Assembly: GCA_017447325.1 (NCBI GenBank)
Contig: JAFSNU010000433.1
Span: 1-6,166, forward strand
Length of the DNA: 6,166 nucleotides
Source of the DNA: Synergistaceae bacterium
GTDB taxonomy: Bacteria > Synergistota > Synergistia > Synergistales > Aminobacteriaceae
Direction: 5' to 3'
This document shows, piece after piece, positions 4,467-6,166 of the stretch; positions within the stretch are counted from its first letter, which is position 1; every line of letters starts with the position of its first letter. Position numbers and translations under genes: made by a program. The notes beneath the pieces are model-generated. The model was not told the origin of the DNA and did not search any database. It was given only the letters and a program-made list of their open reading frames with translations.

Positions 4467-6166
4467 ATGCTTAAAAAATTTATGCTTGCAATTTTATTCG
4501 CGCTTGCTTTAATAACTCAAGCTTTAGCTTTTAATTTAGGCGAGCCGGTTATAAATGATAATAGAAACTGGACGATTTTAATTTACATGGACGGAGATAA
4601 TAATCTCGAGCAATGGGCGTTGACAGATTTGAAAGAACTCGAGGACGGTATCGCGCAGACTAATAATAAAGTTGACGTTTTAGTTTTATTGGACAGAGCA
4701 AAAGGTTATTCTAATAAATTCGGCGACTGGACCGGCGCGAAAATTTTTCACGTTAAGCCCTCGCCAGCCTCGCAGAGCTCAAGCAATAAAGATGCTATAA
4801 GCTCAGAAATTTTAGCGGACTTAGGCGAGCTTAACATGGGCGATCCTAAAATTTTAGAGACGTTTATTAATGACGGGATTAAAAAGTTTCCGGCTAAAAG
4901 ATACGCGCTCGTGATGTGGGATCACGGAGCGGGCTGGGTCAACATGGCAAACGACAACGACGCCCCGGGTACTGCGAAAGGCTCTGACGAAATTTTATTG
5001 AACGAGCTTAAAATCGCGCTGCAAAACACAAGGCATTTATTTAATAATAATAAGCTTGATTTAATTGCGTTTGACATGTGTCTAATGGGACAGGCGGACG
5101 TGATTGCAACCTGCGCCGAGTTCGCGCGTTACATGACCGCCGGAGCTACTACTCTCCCGGCTGTGGGCATGGATTATTTAGCTGCGCTTAAAATATTCGC
5201 TCAGGACTTAGAGACGCAAGAGATCGCAAAGCGTTTAGTTCCGGCAGCTAATAACGGATTTTTAAATATAAATTGGACGACGGCAAGTTTAACAGCCTTT
5301 GACTTGTCCAAATCTCAAAAATTTATTGACGCTTGCAAAAATTTATTTAATAAAATAGCTTTAATAGCTGATAATTCTTGGGGCGATTTGACGCGGGCGA
5401 TATTTTACTCGTTAAATTATATAAGTGCAAGCGATTACAGAAATAAAGGCTATGCGCTGTCAAGCATCGACTTTCAGGATTTCTTGCGGCGAATTAAAAA
5501 TTTTAATTTAAATTTAAATAACGAGATTAAAGATTTAGAGCAGGCAATAAGCGAGTTAATATTAAACACTCAGGCCGGTCCGGACTTGCCGCTGTGCAAA
5601 GGCCTTTCGATTTATGCGCCGTTGCGCAGCGAGAACATGCGGGCCGATTACGCGGATAATGACTTTAATAAATTAACCGGCTGGTCTAATGCTTTAAATA
5701 AAATTTACGCGATGCAGAATTTGCACGCTAAAGCCGCGCCGAAAATTAAATCTATAAAGATCGGCAGCCCTGTTTTAAAGTTAGGCGTTAGTAAAGCAAA
5801 GAGCGGAGCTGATTATGATATTATCGAACGGGATACTTTTATGCCGTTGTCCGGCTCGGGATTTTCAGGCTCGGACAGGAGCTATATTAAAGTTGATATT
5901 GACGGCGTTAATATTTTATACGCTTACGGAGGCTTCGCATTCAGTGATAAAGCCGACGGCGATTATATAATTTACTTTCAGCAGTTATTGCCGGCGGAGA
6001 ACATGAGCGAAGGTGACGCAAGCCAGAACGGCACGCCGATATTTAAAGACGGCCGCAGCGAATTAATGTATCAGTTCGCGGGAACTTATTACGAGTTTTC
6101 AAATAAAATGCAGCGCACGCCGCTCATGGTCAAGGCTGTTGACATTGCCAATCCAAATGTTTTAAC
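4467..6166 (+). CDS. Secreted clostripain-like (family C11) cysteine peptidase, 3' end outside window
   Basis: The frame stays open from the ATG to the window edge: 566 complete residues with no stop seen. Residues 1-21 are a Sec signal peptide (LKKF, hydrophobic core, ALA before the cut). The C11 catalytic domain follows: NWTILIYMDGDNNLE at 34-48, LGELNMGDP, YALVMWDHGAGW with His153, and LIAFDMCLMGQ with Cys205. His153 and Cys205 match the catalytic dyad of clostripain (His176, Cys231) and PmC11 (His133, Cys179). Asp203, two residues before the Cys, corresponds to clostripain Asp229, linked to preference for Arg/Lys at P1. Lys171, in the loop after the His, could be a self-cleavage site like that of PmC11; this is inference. 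The segment after the Cys reads AGATTLPAVGMDY, where many relatives have SEE before the Pro. From about residue 424 a beta-rich C-terminal region of unknown role begins. It is probably exported to degrade or process proteins. It is preceded by a terminator and a good ribosome binding site. Confidence 0.9.
   Translation, partial: MLKKFMLAILFALALITQALAFNLGEPVINDNRNWTILIYMDGDNNLEQWALTDLKELEDGIAQTNNKVDVLVLLDRAKGYSNKFGDWTGAKIFHVKPSPASQSSSNKDAISSEILADLGELNMGDPKILETFINDGIKKFPAKRYALVMWDHGAGWVNMANDNDAPGTAKGSDEILLNELKIALQNTRHLFNNNKLDLIAFDMCLMGQADVIATCAEFARYMTAGATTLPAVGMDYLAALKIFAQDLETQEIAKRLVPAANNGFLNINWTTASLTAFDLSKSQKFIDACKNLFNKIALIADNSWGDLTRAIFYSLNYISASDYRNKGYALSSIDFQDFLRRIKNFNLNLNNEIKDLEQAISELILNTQAGPDLPLCKGLSIYAPLRSENMRADYADNDFNKLTGWSNALNKIYAMQNLHAKAAPKIKSIKIGSPVLKLGVSKAKSGADYDIIERDTFMPLSGSGFSGSDRSYIKVDIDGVNILYAYGGFAFSDKADGDYIIYFQQLLPAENMSEGDASQNGTPIFKDGRSELMYQFAGTYYEFSNKMQRTPLMVKAVDIANPNVL

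Overview
This is a stretch of bacterial chromosome with every recognised gene on the + strand. It combines ordinary housekeeping genes with two secreted-protein genes. The spacers are almost pure A/T, while the coding regions have moderate GC, with TTA, ATA and AAT codons mixed with GCG, GGC and CGC. The EF-G-like GTPase belongs to the divergent 'HGGAGKT' class, and the secreted protease is clostripain-like. Together these suggest an anaerobic, probably host-associated bacterium. Synergistota is my best guess from the gene types and the argS / FtsB-like / EF-G-like order, but nothing here proves the phylum.

Layout. Positions 2-385 are the C-terminal end of arginyl-tRNA synthetase (argS), entering from the left edge. 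Six bases later, 392-673 encodes a 93-residue FtsB/DivIC-type division protein, and a strong hairpin terminator (684-727) closes that pair. Positions 809-2897 hold an EF-G-like translational GTPase with its own ribosome binding site and a likely promoter. Its reading frame is broken at 2426-2432: the first part runs on to a stop at 2524, and the rest of domain IV and domain V continues in the +1 frame to 2897. Rejoined, it is a full-size factor of about 695 residues. A terminator follows at 2921-2960.

Positions 3113-4372 (GTG start, good promoter candidate) encode a 419-residue exported protein. It has two small GxW-type domains, possibly lipocalin-like, separated by a Pro/Gln-rich linker. 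A terminator lies at 4392-4440. From 4467 to the right edge is an exported clostripain-family (C11) cysteine peptidase with His153 and Cys205 visible; it runs off the window.

How they fit together. argS and the FtsB-like gene look like one transcript. The other three genes each appear to be separate transcription units, because each is followed by a hairpin or has its own -10-like sequence. The two exported proteins may meet outside the cytoplasm. The peptidase should prefer Arg/Lys, and the neighbouring protein has a 134-residue stretch without any Lys or Arg. No clearly novel multi-gene system is visible. The points most worth a second look are the EF-G frame break, the non-standard GTPase motifs, and the secreted pair.
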